DNA of 64,000 nucleotides from Pyrenophora tritici-repentis (Eukaryota; Ascomycota; Dothideomycetes; Pleosporales; Pleosporaceae), in NCBI RefSeq assembly GCF_003171515.1, contig NC_089390.1, positions 4,774,001 through 4,838,000 on the forward strand. The letters run 5' to 3'. The stretch's first letter is position 1, and each line of letters opens with the position of its first letter. Made by a program: the position numbers and the translations under genes. Below the pieces are notes generated by a model. That model did not search any database, was not told where the DNA came from, and was given only the letters and a program-made list of their open reading frames with translations. Shown here one piece after another: positions 34,340 through 46,026 of the stretch.

Positions 34340-35176
34340 ATGCCCGGTTTTTTGGACCTGCCCCTTGAGCTGCGGAACCATGTCTACGACATGTTACTTT
34401 GCGAAGAGCTGGAGCACTCGTTTCGCGGAGTCATGGTGATATCGGAGGTCTATGTGGAGAAGGACCTGCCGCTTCGGTGCTATCGCGGCCTGCTGCGCAC
34501 ATGCCGCCAGATATATCGAGAGTTCAAGCAAGCAATACAGCATCAAGCCGCGTCCAAACGGCTAAACTACGAATTTGACATTACCTTTTCGCATGGCAGG
34601 CCTTTCTTTTCTCTTACTTGGGTACAATTCTCCGCGCTGTCGCCGACCATCAATCACCTATGCATCAACATTGACTTGCGAACCCGAGAGCCCTTACGAG
34701 ACGGGCCTCGCGAGTCGTTTGTTCCTCGCGCGTATGAGCTGACCGAGCTGTTGGAGCACTCGCCTGTTTGCTTCGCAAAGCAACTCTTCGACTACATAGC
34801 CATCTTCTTGAAGACGCTAGCAAACCTCCTTCACCAAGGTGATTCCCATTTCAGAGTCTTGTATTTGGAGAGCTTGACGCTGAATCTGCGTACTATAACC
34901 AAAGTCGTAGCGCTCGGTGGCGGCGGTCACAACCCCATCACGCTTTCACGTCGGCTTCGCGTCGGCCAAGCTGAAGCCGAGGGACTGCACGAGATTATGC
35001 GCGATACCTTAGAGACCACGTCGAAGAAGTTCCGCGCTTTCGACGCGAGTGCTTGCGACCGACTCTTCCCTTTGATACAGATTGGATGCTTGCAATTTGC
35101 TACCGAAGACCAGGTGTGGGGTGAAGGACACAACTTGGTACTGGCTCATGACGACTTCCAATGGCTACGATATTAG
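34340..35176 (+). CDS. F-box-like domain protein (orphan)
   Basis: Single-exon frame of 278 residues. The N-terminus MPGFLDLPLELRNHVYDMLL matches the short F-box-like motif (LPxELRxxIY) common at the start of many fungal proteins of otherwise unknown function. A charged region with LLRTCRQIYREF follows, also typical of that family (R-x-C-R-Q-I-x-x-E). The remainder has no recognised repeats. Such proteins may be adaptors of SCF ubiquitin ligases, but the motif is weak and the role is inferred. No signal peptide. Confidence 0.75.
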   Translation: MPGFLDLPLELRNHVYDMLLCEELEHSFRGVMVISEVYVEKDLPLRCYRGLLRTCRQIYREFKQAIQHQAASKRLNYEFDITFSHGRPFFSLTWVQFSALSPTINHLCINIDLRTREPLRDGPRESFVPRAYELTELLEHSPVCFAKQLFDYIAIFLKTLANLLHQGDSHFRVLYLESLTLNLRTITKVVALGGGGHNPITLSRRLRVGQAEAEGLHEIMRDTLETTSKKFRAFDASACDRLFPLIQIGCLQFATEDQVWGEGHNLVLAHDDFQWLRY

Positions 35177-35586
35177 TATTAGTAGAGGATGCGGTGATAT
35201 ATGGAAGGAAGTGTTGACTACAACAGTTGAAAGGTGGTTTGGTAGACGATTTCGCTCCTGGTGATCACCGGGTTACTATATATTGCATATGGCTGCAGAG
35301 CTTTCCACTATGAAAGCGCGTTCTCTACGCAAGCTTCCTATGTCTTTGTCTTTGGTGCTCGGAGCTTGGTGTCTCACAAGCTGTTTACATATACCCACTC
35401 GCTTTTCTGTAACACGATAAGTTAATACTTCGGCTCGCTCCATATCTAGCACAAGCCAAGAATCACATACTGTAGCTTGTATCCTTTATCAGGCCTCATA
35501 TCCCAGTAACTATTGTGAAAACTCCTCGCATCGACCTGCTGCTGAAAACACCAAATAAAAACAACCCCATACCAACACCTTCGTAC
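35177..35586. other. Intergenic stretch between convergent genes
   Basis: 3' flanks of the F-box-like gene and of SPB4. No coding signal. Confidence 0.45.
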
Positions 35587-37613
35587 TCAATCACTAAACC
35601 CTTCAAACTCATCTGCCGCATCTTGTGCTTCTTTTTCTGCAACCTTCTTTCGCATCTGTTCAATCATGCCTTTCAGTCTCTCTTCTTCCTTTCGCTCGTC
35701 TTCTGTCAAAGCTGCTACCCGGTCATGCTCGCGCCTTGCTGCCTTCTTCTCTCTTCTTAGCTCTTTCAGGGCTTTCTGGTCCTTTTGCTGGGTCCACGCC
35801 GATGCCTTCTTGTCTTCAGTTACATATCGCTTCTTGCCTTCCGCCTTGGTTGCTTCGTATTCTTGCTGCTCAGCTTGTCGTTGTTGCTCACGTGCTTTGT
35901 CCTTGTATGCGTAAGTGCTGAAGTCCATGGTGACACCCAGACTCCGGTCTCCATCCCATTTCTTCAGCTCTGGCATGCTTGGAAGCTTGAGAAGGCCCCA
36001 TGCGTTACCTAGCTCTGTCCAGTCGAGATCTGGGATGCGGAAGATTGAACTAGCAGTGTGCTTGCTATATGCGCGGACCCAGGATACAAAGCCTCGTTGT
36101 GCTTTATCGAAAAGTGCTCTGTCTGACTTGACCACCTTCCTTATGCGATTACTCATTGCTTCTGCTTCTTCCGCAGTTACCTCAACGTTTGGGGTTGTCA
36201 AGGGAGATATCGGCGTCTGTCGAACTCGTAAGAATTCAATATAATCTTCCTCTCGACCAGGGCTAAGGAATGTAAGAGCAAGTCCTCTGCGGCCTGCACG
36301 ACCTGCACGACCACAGCGATGGATGAATGTTTTCGGATCACTTGGGGCGTCAAGTTGCAGAACGAGATCAACTGAGCTAAATAGGTATTAGTATCTAATC
36401 CGTTATGAAGAGAGTGATGGATGCTTACGGGATGTCCAGTCCTCGTGCTGCCACATCGGTCGTTAGAAGTATGGTAGGAGTGACAGAGTCAACAAATTTT
36501 ATAAAGTTCCTTTTTCTCACTTTGTCAGGATGCTTGCCGTGCAAGGGTACAATGGTAAAACCCTTCAGCAACTCAGGAAGCACGTGCTGGAAGTAATCGA
36601 CAGAGAAGCATGTCGCCATATACATGATGGATTTCTGTGGTTGCGGTTGCATTGAAGACAATACTTTCTTGATGGCCGGAAGCTTATGCGAAGCAGGCAT
36701 GACAAGATAAGACATTTGCAAACTCGCCGGAGTTTTTCGGTCTTCGATAACTCCAGCTTCTCCTGTGGTGCCGTTGGAAGCAGCTCGTGCTTTGACCTTG
36801 ACCGCGATTCGAACAGGGTTCCGGAGACCCACACGGATAAGCTGGTCGACTGCTTCACTCACACTGGCACTAAAGAGACCGGTTCGGCGTTGCTTGGGTA
36901 TCCGGGATAGAATCTTCTGGAGATCCGCACTGAATCCCAAATCCAGAAGTCGATCGGCTTCATCAAGGACGAGAGCATCGAAGGATGACTGTGAGCAATG
37001 GACATGCGGTGAAGAGAGGAGCTCAAGAAGCCGACCAGGTGTGCCAATCAGTACATTAGTGGATGACTTCAGGAACCTACTGAGATCTTGGGCTGGAGTT
37101 ACCGATCCACCGAGGAGTAATTGGGGCACGACTTTGAGCGTGCCTGGGGGGAAAGTTGGTTTCGGAGGGGCGCCGGCATCCTCCATGTCGGTGTCTTCAT
37201 CCTCAGGATCCAATAAAGCAGCCGAGGGGGCATGGAATCGAAGGAGTGACGATAATACAGTATGGATCTGCGTTGCTAGCTCCCTGGTTGGCGATATGAT
37301 GATGGCTCCCACGTGATGCTTCTTAATGGGCGCGTCTAATCGAAGCAGACGCTCAACAATGGGTATCAAATAACTATGCCTTCATAAGTCTAGTGAAAGA
37401 ATTTGAAAACTATGGTACTTACGCTAGAGTTTTCCCACTTCCCGTCACGGCTTCAACTACAACATCGGAGTTTTTCATAAACATAGGGATGGCCGCATGT
37501 TGCACAGGTGTGGTCTTCACAAAACCCATGGAATCCACAGCCTCGAGGATCCATTCTGAAAGAGCAGGCGTCAAGGCGCCAAAGGAGCGGTCAGTCTTGT
37601 TTTGTGGCGCCAT
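35587..37613 (-). CDS. spb4: ATP-dependent rRNA helicase SPB4 (DEAD-box)
   Basis: Three exons (37613-37423, 37373-36429, 36376-35587; introns 49 and 52 nt, the second with TACTAAT) encode 641 residues. Helicase motifs are present in order: Q-motif region [13 protein letters not shown], motif [23 protein letters not shown] in [13 protein letters not shown], motif III SAS (SAT in many relatives), [12 protein letters not shown] and [11 protein letters not shown]. The long Lys/Glu-rich C-terminus and the sequence [29 protein letters not shown] identify the Spb4 branch. Spb4 acts in the nucleolus in 60S ribosome assembly. The start at 37613 ([11 protein letters not shown]) is preferred over an in-frame ATG at 37646 because fungal Spb4 proteins begin MAP and run straight into SF-ALTP. 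Confidence 0.95.
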
Positions 37614-38337
37614 ATCTGGATGCTGATTCGGATGGCTCTGTTGCAAAAGTCACGATGCGCGAAAAGGCCGGGCGAACTTTTGAAAATTAAAGTGGGTCCT
37701 CGCACCGCCACCTGTGCCACAGTGTCTGACTAGCAAGCGCACGAGGCACCAGCACCGTCATCTGTCAGCAGTTGGACGAAAGCTTGTTTTCGGCGAACTG
37801 TTCGGAGATCCGCTAGAATCTTCGACGACATGCAGACACTTTGAAAATGCAGCCCACAACCTGATGATGTCGCCAAGACGGACCCGCCAGCCACGTTGAT
37901 CATAGGTCAGATCATAAGTGAATGGCCTTGCGACCAAATTTCCCAGTCTCATGCCGCAAAATTACACAGCCGTCATCATCCGTCCAATACGTTCCCTGTC
38001 CACCAGCCTGTAGCAAAGACGGCCGCCGTTGTCGCCTGCCCGCATTGTGGCATCTTCTGCCTCCCTAGACGATGCGCCCTGCTCGGACGAATCCGCGGGC
38101 TTTGCGTCTTTGGCAAGTTATAATGCTGACATCAATCTCGATGCCACCTTAAATGGCCTTGACCCATATGACTGGTGTGACGCACCCACTCAGCCTCGTT
38201 ACATATATTCGCAACCCTCGGATCGGCATTCCCTGCTTGTGAACATAGCAGTACTCTGTGCCAGGGCCCGCTCTACGCTTTCCGGTGCCATCCGCCTTCC
38301 TATTTTACCTTACTTTCCCACTTGTTGGCGCGACGCC
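37614..38337. other. Divergent promoter region SPB4 / DGK1
   Basis: About 724 bp between divergent genes. An in-frame extension of the DGK1 frame back to 38029 is open but begins in unlikely sequence. No separate gene is seen. Confidence 0.45.
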
Positions 38338-39524
38338 ATGGAGTCCTCTAGACAGTATCAGATACCTAGCACCCCGCGCGTGATATCCCCTTCGCCCACA
38401 CCCTCGGAGGCGGGCAGCACAAGAGATGGCTACTTTGGGCCAGTTACGCGCTCGTCGACGCGCAAACAGCGAGTTACGTCACCTCCGCAAATTGACGAAG
38501 ACTCGTCTGGCTCGGATCCCGACAAGAGGGCGCGAGCCAAAAGTCGGAGTCCAGGAAGGCAGAGAATCGCTAGCCTTACGAGCCGGAGACAGATGAATGG
38601 AAGCCTGAAGAAGGAACTCGCCTTGTCGGGGAACATACCTAACGGCCACCTATCCCCCGCGGCTGCGAACAAGAACTACTGGAGGGAGATGAGCAGGAGT
38701 CCAAGTCCACTAGGCCTGATTCCCATCCACCAGAAGTGGCGGTCATTTGTACGTATGTGCGACGCTGTTTTGGATGCGACGACTAACAGCGATAGATTCA
38801 TCGGCATGAGATACCCCGCAAGATCCTACATGTCTCCATCGGCTTCCTCACCATCGCCCTCTACTGCACGGGTACACAAACGTCGCAAATACACAACGTC
38901 CTACTTACCATGCTTATCCCCATCGCCCTGACCGATGTCATTCGGCACCGCTACTGGCAAGTGAATCGCTTCTATATTGGCTGCCTCGGCGCATTCATGC
39001 GCGAATCCGAAGTCGAAGGGTACAACGGAGTCATCTCGTACCTCTTGGGTGCATGGATCGTGATGCGCTTCTGTCCAAAAGACATTGCCGTTATGAGCAT
39101 CTTATTGTTGAGTTGGTGCGACACTGCTGCTTCGACTTTCGGTAGGCTCTGGGGCCATCTCACGCCCAGAGTCAGAAAGGGCAAGAGTCTGGCTGGGTCC
39201 ATCGCGGCGTGTGTGACTGGTGTCATCACAGCGGCTGTCTGGTGGGGCTGGCTGGGTCCTTCATACTCGGAGTACAACCAAGGCGAACACGCGTTCGCAT
39301 TTCAGGGCGCCCTCACGCTTCCCGCCCAGACGCGCGAGGCACTCAACCTGTCTCTGACCCAGTCCTCTGCTACAGGTTATTGGGCTCTGGGTGCCATGTC
39401 ACTTGCAGCTGGCATCATTGCCAGTGTGAGTGAAGCGATCGACGTCTTCGGCTGGGACGACAATCTGACTATTCCCGTGCTTTGCGGCGCTGGTCTATGG
39501 GGGTTTTTGAAGGTATTTGGGTGA
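38338..39524 (+). CDS. dgk1: CTP-dependent diacylglycerol kinase (DGK1 type)
   Basis: Two exons (38338-38748, 38796-39524) with a 47-nt intron (GTACGT; GACTAAC; GATAG) encode 379 residues. The first ~125 residues are Ser/Pro/Arg-rich and likely disordered. The conserved region starts at the splice junction (WRSF-IHRHEIPRKILHVSIGFL), matching yeast Dgk1, an ER/nuclear membrane enzyme that phosphorylates diacylglycerol with CTP. Further family features are YNGVISYLLGAWIV, SWCDTAASTFGRLWG with an Asp likely in the active site, and GKSLAGSIAACVTG. Several hydrophobic segments make it an integral membrane protein. It probably adjusts phosphatidate and diacylglycerol levels. The ATG at 38338 (cgccATGGAG) is preferred to the upstream in-frame one. 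Confidence 0.9.
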
Positions 39525-40439
39525 TGGAAGTTTCCCGATATTTGTATGATCTCATCATGTATTGTTATTCTCTGCTCTTGTAATCTACTTACGTCTCCCT
39601 GGGTCCAATGATACCCTAGACACAGGTGCTCAGGGAGCGGCATCGATTTGTAATGGTCACGACGGCGTTTTAGGACATATTGGATGCAGGAGAGACTGGG
39701 CGTAAGGTTACTGGCCGTCTTAGATCAGCATACCTACAAGTTAATAGCGATGAACTTACAGCCATGGAACCACTCTGGTACAATGGCGCTATAGGGCTTA
39801 TCGAGTTTCAAGCCGAGGTCTATAATGTCACCTTGATCAGTTATCAAGTGCCGGAAGCAGTACCTTTGTCACGCTTGTTGAAACCCCATCCTGACCGAAA
39901 GCCATTCTCCATGCAAAGTAGACGCAAAAGGGCAAGCCTGAATACCCTGACGGATCCCTGCACCGTCGGCTTCGTACTTGGCGCATACCGCCACATGCAG
40001 CCGACAAGTTTCCCCATGAGCTCAGATTTGCTTCTTCCCATACCAGCACTTGCAGCCACACAAAGGTCTCGTGCTGCATACTTGAACCCTTTGGTACTAT
40101 TGTATCGCCCAAAATATAATCATTTTCCTGACCCCAAGCGTAAGGCGCCTGCGACTTGCCGCCATCTGACTATATTGCCCCGCCTTCCCGAAGTCCAACG
40201 CTCTCCACATTCTAAGCCCGAGCGCGCCTCTGGAATCTCCACCTGCCCTCTTTCTACAACTTGACCGGTGCACACAGGGTATATCACCCACCACTATATT
40301 GCCCTTCTGGCTTGCTGTATAACACTTGCAATATACGCGCCTGTCTGTTATAACGCTTCGCAAGTCGCTTCTGTCACGCTTCTACCTCGCATCCCCATTT
40401 TCGGTTCAACCTCGGACGCCACTCGTAAGAAGGCACAGT
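39525..40439. other. Intergenic stretch
   Basis: 915 bp. A 194-codon frame (39680-40264) lacks motifs and is probably spurious. The right end is presumably the leader of the E2 gene. Confidence 0.45.
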
Positions 40440-41066
40440 ATGGCATCGTCATCTGCCGCAGCTGGGCTGCTGGCTCGCCAGCTCAAACAAATGCAAAATG
40501 ACAAGAGTATATCCGGTATAAGCTGTGGTTTGGTGGAAAACAACGTGTTCGAGTGGGAGGTCATGCTCATGATTGACGACGACACAAAGTTCTATGGAGG
40601 TATGAAAGGAACTGTGTTTCTAGCATGACGCAGTATTGACGAGGCATACAGGAGGTTTCTTCCGCGCACGTCTTACTTTCCCCATCGAATACCCTCTGCT
40701 ACCGCCAAAAATGCGCTTTGAGACACCTATTTTCCACCCCAACAGTGAGTTCTCACCCACCCTGTGCCTTGCGCAATCTTCCCTAGCACACCCTGCTGAC
40801 ATCCAAAAGTCTACCAGAACGGCGATGTATGCATCTCGATCCTCCATCCTCCGGAAGAAGACAAATACGGTTATGAGTCAGCCGCAGAACGCTGGTCACC
40901 TGTCCAAACACCCGAGACTATCCTCCTCTCCGTTATATCCATGCTTTCGAGCCCAAATGACGAGTCACCTGCGAATGTCGAGGCTGCAGCTTTGTGGCGA
41001 GAAAATACTCCAGAATTCAAGAAGCGGGTACGAAAGTGTGTTAGGGATAGCTTGGAGTTTGAATGA
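40440..41066 (+). CDS. ubc15: Ubiquitin-conjugating enzyme E2, UBE2G1/Ubc15 type
   Basis: Three exons (40440-40599, 40652-40744, 40810-41066) encode 169 residues, close to the family's usual ~170. The UBC core shows LTFPIEYPLLPPKMRF, the HPN motif (82-84) split from the next exon by the second intron, and catalytic Cys92 in NGDVCISILHPP. An extended acidic loop follows (EEDKYGYESAAERWSPV). That loop and the end FKKRVRKCVRDS are characteristic of the UBE2G class; SPANVEAAALWRE fits UBE2G1/S. pombe Ubc15 better than Ubc7. The protein would pass ubiquitin to RING E3 ligases, likely in protein quality control. No membrane anchor is present. Confidence 0.93.
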
Positions 41067-41577
41067 GACGGATATATGAAAGTCGGCTGGACACATGTGA
41101 TCATGAAATTAGCATAAGCGAATGGTATTCCTGGATTCGGCCATCTGGTTACGGCGTGCATGATGATAGTCTTGGTGTTCATAATTCCAATATCAGGTGC
41201 ATATCGTTTCGTGCTAAGGTGCCATGCTGACGGTGCAGACCATGCTCCTGAATGCAGGAGATTGGACATAGGTATGGTTATTGCCTGCCCGCATTCTTAC
41301 GTATCACCAAAGGCATCGCGAAGGCATGGAACATTATAAGACACACTCAGAAGTTCAAGGGTCAGGAGCAGATTAAGAAGAGAATATGTATTGATACCAC
41401 CAAACAAGTTCTACACAAAAAAGGGCTGCCCAAAAACTAATATACAGTTGAACAAGCCCATCGGCAAATAACCCTCAACCCCCTTCCATCTCCCAAATTT
41501 CCTCACCCCTGGTATCCTACAAGCTATTAATCACTCCCCTCACATCTCTAGTTCCGATGAAGATACAAAATCTCCAT
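41067..41577. other. Intergenic stretch between convergent genes
   Basis: 3' flanks of the E2 and hydrophobin genes; no coding signal. Confidence 0.45.
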
Positions 41578-41931
41578 TTAGGCCTCAGTGCAAACCAAGC
41601 CGTCGGATCCAAGAGCAATAAGGCAGCACTGGGCGGTGGTGCCGGTAAGAGCACACTGAGCCTGGAAGGCATCGAGGGTGGTGATGATACCAGCTATTGA
41701 TATGTATCGTCAGTGGCGTATTCTTCTCAAACTACAACAGTAAAGAAAGGATGGAGAGGGTTAGAATATATACGTACCGTTTGCGCAGGCCAGGTTTGCG
41801 ACGCCGGCGACGTCGGTCTGGCAGCAGAGGGGTGTAGTGAGAGGACCGCAAACGCCGTTCTGACGGGGAACGATGGCAGCGGCGGCAGAGAGGCCGAGGA
41901 TGGTGGTAAAGGTGAAGATGGTGGAGTGCAT
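41578..41931 (-). CDS. Class II hydrophobin
   Basis: Two exons (41931-41778, 41693-41578) with an 84-nt intron (GTACGT to AATAG) encode 89 residues. Signal peptide MHSTIFTFTTILGLSAAAA. The mature protein has exactly eight cysteines in the hydrophobin order: C-x7-CC-x11-C-x15-C-x8-CC-x10-C. CCQTDVAGVANLAC and QAQCALTGTTAQCC resemble class II members (short fixed spacing, CC-x-T-D-V-x-G-V-A). Hydrophobins are secreted, self-assemble at air-water or wall surfaces, and coat hyphae or spores. A TATA box lies about 120 bp upstream. The loops are slightly shorter than the commonest class II spacing (x9-10 and x16). Confidence 0.92.
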
Positions 41932-43712
41932 TTTCGCGGTTGGTTTGTTGGGTTGGTTTGGTTGGTGGTTGTGAAGTGAGTGTAGAAGTTGGATAGAAGA
42001 TGTGGTAGTTGATGCTGATGATGGACACCCAGAGGAAGGAATCAAAGCTCCTTTATACATCTCCCCTTCCCACCCAGCCTCTCTACCCATATCCATGTCC
42101 GAGTGTCTAGAAAATACAAGTCATCGCTTTCCATCCACGTCACAATCCACTCCCTACGTCCGTCCGTCGATCACTTTCCTCCTGCTTCCCGCCTCCCCTA
42201 CGTTCACCATTCCTTCTTTCCTGCGAATCGAACATCCCACTTTCCCACATATTTCCGATATCTCACTCCTCGCCGTTCATACGCCCCTCTCTTTCCTTTT
42301 CCCCCTCCATTGATTGATGGCCAAGCCGTATCCTACACCTTGTATCCCAACCCGCCAAGTCCTCCCACACCCCCGTGAGGTTGGAAACACTCCCAATCTG
42401 GCATGTCAGGTTTCCACATTGGGTATATCTGCGGCGATTGAGGGAAGGGAAAAAATAATTTAGATGGGGTTATGGGGCGGGTGTGATCGACACGAGGGTA
42501 GGTAGGAGGGCTGTGTAGATCTGATAAGCAGGGGATGGGTATCTGGATACGGATACCCAGAAACCAGAACGGAAATGGGAATTTGTGCCGTCGGCGATTG
42601 AAATCGAGGGCGGTGGATGGATGGGTGCGGGTAGTGAAGCAGGTGGGTCTTGGTGGCTGTGTTTGTTTGACGTCATTTGGGATGGTTGGGCATAATCGTA
42701 GGAGTGGTGGTGAGATATTGAGGGTTGTATGGTGTGTGTTGTAAACATACGCTCCGTCTAATACTGATACCCACTTTCTACCAAGATAATATGAATCATA
42801 CTTCCAATCGTCAATGTAGAAGGCAGTATACAAACTCTTCAAGACGACCACGAATCATCACATGATCCCTCGATCCCCGCCACCCTCGTCCTCTCCCATT
42901 ACGCACCTGAAACAACGCCTAGTCTTCCGTCCAAACCATCAAATGAGATAACAAAACACCAGTGCCTCACGCCCTATCTGCATCCTCACAGCCGCACACC
43001 TTAGCTCCACTCCCATCCATCCCCCCACACGCTGATCCCCCGTCTGCGTCGGCGATCATTGATCTGCAAAAGCGGCTCATCACAGCCCCAGAGATACATA
43101 CAACACACCTATCACTGACAGGCTGCCCTGTCTCCCGTAAGCGAGCCAGGCACAAGGCCAAGAACGACAAAGAGGGGCGAAGTCCCCAAGAAAAAAACAA
43201 ATCATGCAGGATTGCCGAACGAGCCGAGTAAGTGAGGCCAACGACTAGGATCACGAAAGAAGAAACGCATATAATATGCAGGAACGCAATGCAAGTAGGG
43301 TATAGAGTATCGATTGTTCGTCGTTCCTTCTTTCTTCTTCTTCTATTCATCAGAAGAAAGAAAGGGGGGAAGATAGAGAGAGATGGGAGATGAGGAAAAC
43401 GAAAATGCTACGACCAGCGTACACACCGCTTCCCTTTCTCCTCCGTCTGTCGGTCGTCTTCCGCTTGCATCATTACGGGTGGGTATCCTTCTCTTCTTGT
43501 CTCTCCTCACCTCATGAAATCGTCAAAGGAAAAATCAGCATTGCAAAATTCACAAAAGGGTATCAGGCGCCCAAAAATATTCCCCACAGAAAATATCAGT
43601 CCAGTCTCCGTGTTTCTGTTTCATGTGCCATTGAGTTTGGCAGATCTCAGGCCGATAGTAAACATATCCATGCCATCATTTTTTCTTTCTTTTTCTCGAG
43701 TCTAGAATGTGC
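41932..43712. other. Intergenic stretch (hydrophobin promoter and beyond)
   Basis: 1.8 kb, C/T-rich on the plus strand near 42060-42370 with no convincing gene. It contains the hydrophobin promoter at its left end and the 3' flank of the BTB gene at its right. Confidence 0.45.
42051..42057 (-). promoter_or_regulatory. TATA box of the hydrophobin gene
   Basis: TATAAAG on the minus strand, 120 bp upstream of the hydrophobin ATG, followed by a short leader rich in C/T and A. Confidence 0.5.
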
Positions 43713-45254
43713 TTATATATCGTCCCATGGGAAGTCCTGTGGATCGATCCTCGTGCAAGTCAAATACGGGAGGCCGCCCTCTCGTAGATCCAATTCGAGG
43801 AAGTTGCGCATGAGCGGCTTCACGGCGTCTTTGGCTTTGTTCTTGATTTCATCGATCCTGCGCTCGAAACGCTTTAGGTTGTCGCGGTTGTAGTGGTCCG
43901 GGTTTAGACGCAGGAAACGCTTGCACTCATCGTGGTTGAGGTAACTGGAGCCACCTTGACCAAGTAAACGGAAGATGCGACCGGTGTTGAAGACTGGTGG
44001 AGCAGGCAAGGGCGCACCCTCTCGTGCGTTCTGGGGTCGTGGTGACTTGAGGATAGGCGCCGGGGGTGGGGTCGTGTTCTCTGCAAGCCATTGCCGGAAC
44101 AGGGAAACTGCGATCCAGTCTAACCAATTGCTTGAAGGGCTAACACGTTCGCCGCGACTTGTCGTTAGGGAGAGTCGGAATAGCTTGACTTCAATCTTGG
44201 CCTTGAGTTCGTCCATCTCATCAACCTTGTCTTCTATCAGCTCAATGACTGGCTCAGAGATCTGACCGCGCAACTGGTTAATGCCCTGTGGCCACTGCCC
44301 GACCACGTGCACCATGGCTTCCGCGAATATGGCTTTACTACGAGCCATGTAGCCAAGCTTGAGGTAGCTGGGCGGGTATTTCGCGATTTGCTTCCATAGT
44401 CGTCCCTGGAAGCGGAGCAGGTGGTGGTCTACGCGGGGACCAATGACACCAAGTGCATCATACATGTCTGCGAGTTGGAGCAGCGATTTGCACTCTACAT
44501 ATGCACTCGCGATGTTTACAGTGTCGAGCGAAGGTGGGTAATTGTAGAATATGCGGAAAAGGTTATCGTAGTCGCGAAACGTGTCGTCATCAGGGTCTTC
44601 CTCTGGAATGGCAGGCGTTGCTGGAGCGTGCAAGGTAGAGATGTTGACCATGCTACGGAAGAAACCTGATTGCGGTGCGGCGGGTTTGTTGCGTGCCGGA
44701 GGTGGTTGCGCGGGTGGAGCTGGGTCGCCGCCGAACATTGTGGGTGGGTTCTTCTGGAGACGTGTGAGTACATGTACGCTTTCTCGCGTAAATATTTGGG
44801 GGGAACGCACCTTCTGCACCAGCATGGGGAGGTCATCCTCGCCGCTGCCCCAGTCCAATTCATACCTCCACTTCTTCTTTTGCTCCGGTCGCGAGCCTGA
44901 CGGTATTCTTGCCAAGAGAGTGCCGTTGCTAGGTCCCGCGTTGGTCACATCGCCGGCGCTGGCCCACTCATCGCTTGTGCCGGCCTCGAAGAAACCAGAG
45001 CATTGGGTCAGAATCAACTTGTGCAGCAGATAGCGCTGTTCCCGGCGGCCGTTGCTGATTACGACTTCGACGTCGCCCGTGTGGGTGAAGATGGGGAACT
45101 CGTTCTGCGGCGCTAGCGACGGACCTCCCACATTGGAGCGATGTTGGCGATGTCGTCGAACGGTCGAGGCGCGCGACGAGTGCGAGACGACCGAAGACGG
45201 GCGCCGGATGGGCAATGAGCGCTCGGCACTCGTCGAGTCTGGATAGGAAACCAT
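43713..45254 (-). CDS. BTB/POZ-domain protein
   Basis: The frame is open over 513 codons, but an internal 57-nt segment (44810-44754: GTGCGT, branch-like TACTCAC, CTCCAG) is probably an intron. Removing it gives exons 45254-44811 and 44753-43713 and 494 residues. After a basic Ser/Arg-rich start, residues about 50-110 form a BTB-like fold: FTHTGDVEVVISNGRREQRYLLHKLILTQCSGFFEA (quoted here only to its first and last pieces: GDVEVVI and LHKLILTQCSGFF). A Pro-rich linker interrupts the BTB region, and the C-terminal half is helical. Many fungal BTB proteins of this type have unknown partners; some act as CUL3 adaptors. No membrane segment is visible. Confidence 0.82.
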   Translation of the reverse strand: MVSYPDSTSAERSLPIRRPSSVVSHSSRASTVRRHRQHRSNVGGPSLAPQNEFPIFTHTGDVEVVISNGRREQRYLLHKLILTQCSGFFEAGTSDEWASAGDVTNAGPSNGTLLARIPSGSRPEQKKKWRYELDWGSGEDDLPMLVQKVRSPQIFTRESVHVLTRLQKNPPTMFGGDPAPPAQPPPARNKPAAPQSGFFRSMVNISTLHAPATPAIPEEDPDDDTFRDYDNLFRIFYNYPPSLDTVNIASAYVECKSLLQLADMYDALGVIGPRVDHHLLRFQGRLWKQIAKYPPSYLKLGYMARSKAIFAEAMVHVVGQWPQGINQLRGQISEPVIELIEDKVDEMDELKAKIEVKLFRLSLTTSRGERVSPSSNWLDWIAVSLFRQWLAENTTPPPAPILKSPRPQNAREGAPLPAPPVFNTGRIFRLLGQGGSSYLNHDECKRFLRLNPDHYNRDNLKRFERRIDEIKNKAKDAVKPLMRNFLELDLREGGLPYLTCTRIDPQDFPWDDI

Positions 45255-46026
45255 GCGCCGCGACTTTGTGTTGTTGTGCTCTCTGCTGACTCTGGTGTTG
45301 TCGCGCTCGGAGAGGCCGAAGGGGGCCTCTGGCTGCTATATCGCAGGCTGGGGGGTCGCAAGGGCTCTGGATGGCTGGGACTTTGTTGCACTGGAGTGCA
45401 GAGGCGGGCGCGGCGACAGCACCGTTGCTGCGGATTGCCTTGTTCGCTCGCAGGTGCAGGTCGAGTTGTGGGCGGGCTGGTGGCTTGTTGATGGCTGGAA
45501 GATGCGTAGGGGTACTAGGGGGAGAGGCGCTAAACCACCCCACCTCGAAAGCGATGGCGTGAAGGGTGGACCAAGAACTAGTTCAGCGCGACAAGGTTCA
45601 TATCGCACCGTTTCGCCATAGTGTTGAGGCCTGTTTCAGGCTCTGTGCTGCAGCAGACAACAAAGGCCGTGGCGATTGTTCACATGGCCGCTGAGCCCAT
45701 GCACCTGCTCCCATGCAGATCGAGCAGGCTGGGGAGGCTGTGCACCAATCGCCGCACATAGCCGGGCCAAGCGCGCTTTCAGCCTCGACGGCGACGAGCT
45801 GGGATACCGCGGCAGAAGCAGGGGATTGGGGGGGTGCGCTCCTTGACATGCAGGGCATCGTTGTGAAGAAAGACGACAATTGTGGGCCATGCGTTGAGCG
45901 GACAGACACGGTTGAACGCGACGACGCGTTCCACCCCTCTGGTGGCGTAGCCAATCGTCTGCCGACGACAGTATATATACACAACTGTACAAAAGCCCCC
46001 AAACCATCTGTCCAAAACTTGCTTAG
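45255..46026. other. Intergenic stretch
   Basis: Upstream region of the BTB gene and 3' flank of the seryl-tRNA synthetase gene (both minus strand). Several overlapping frames in all directions reflect GC-rich sequence without motifs. Confidence 0.45.

Noticed and set aside
39680..40264. 194-codon plus-strand frame between DGK1 and the E2 gene
   Set aside because: Motif-free, rich in Pro/Arg/Ser, and overlaps the likely leader of the E2 gene.
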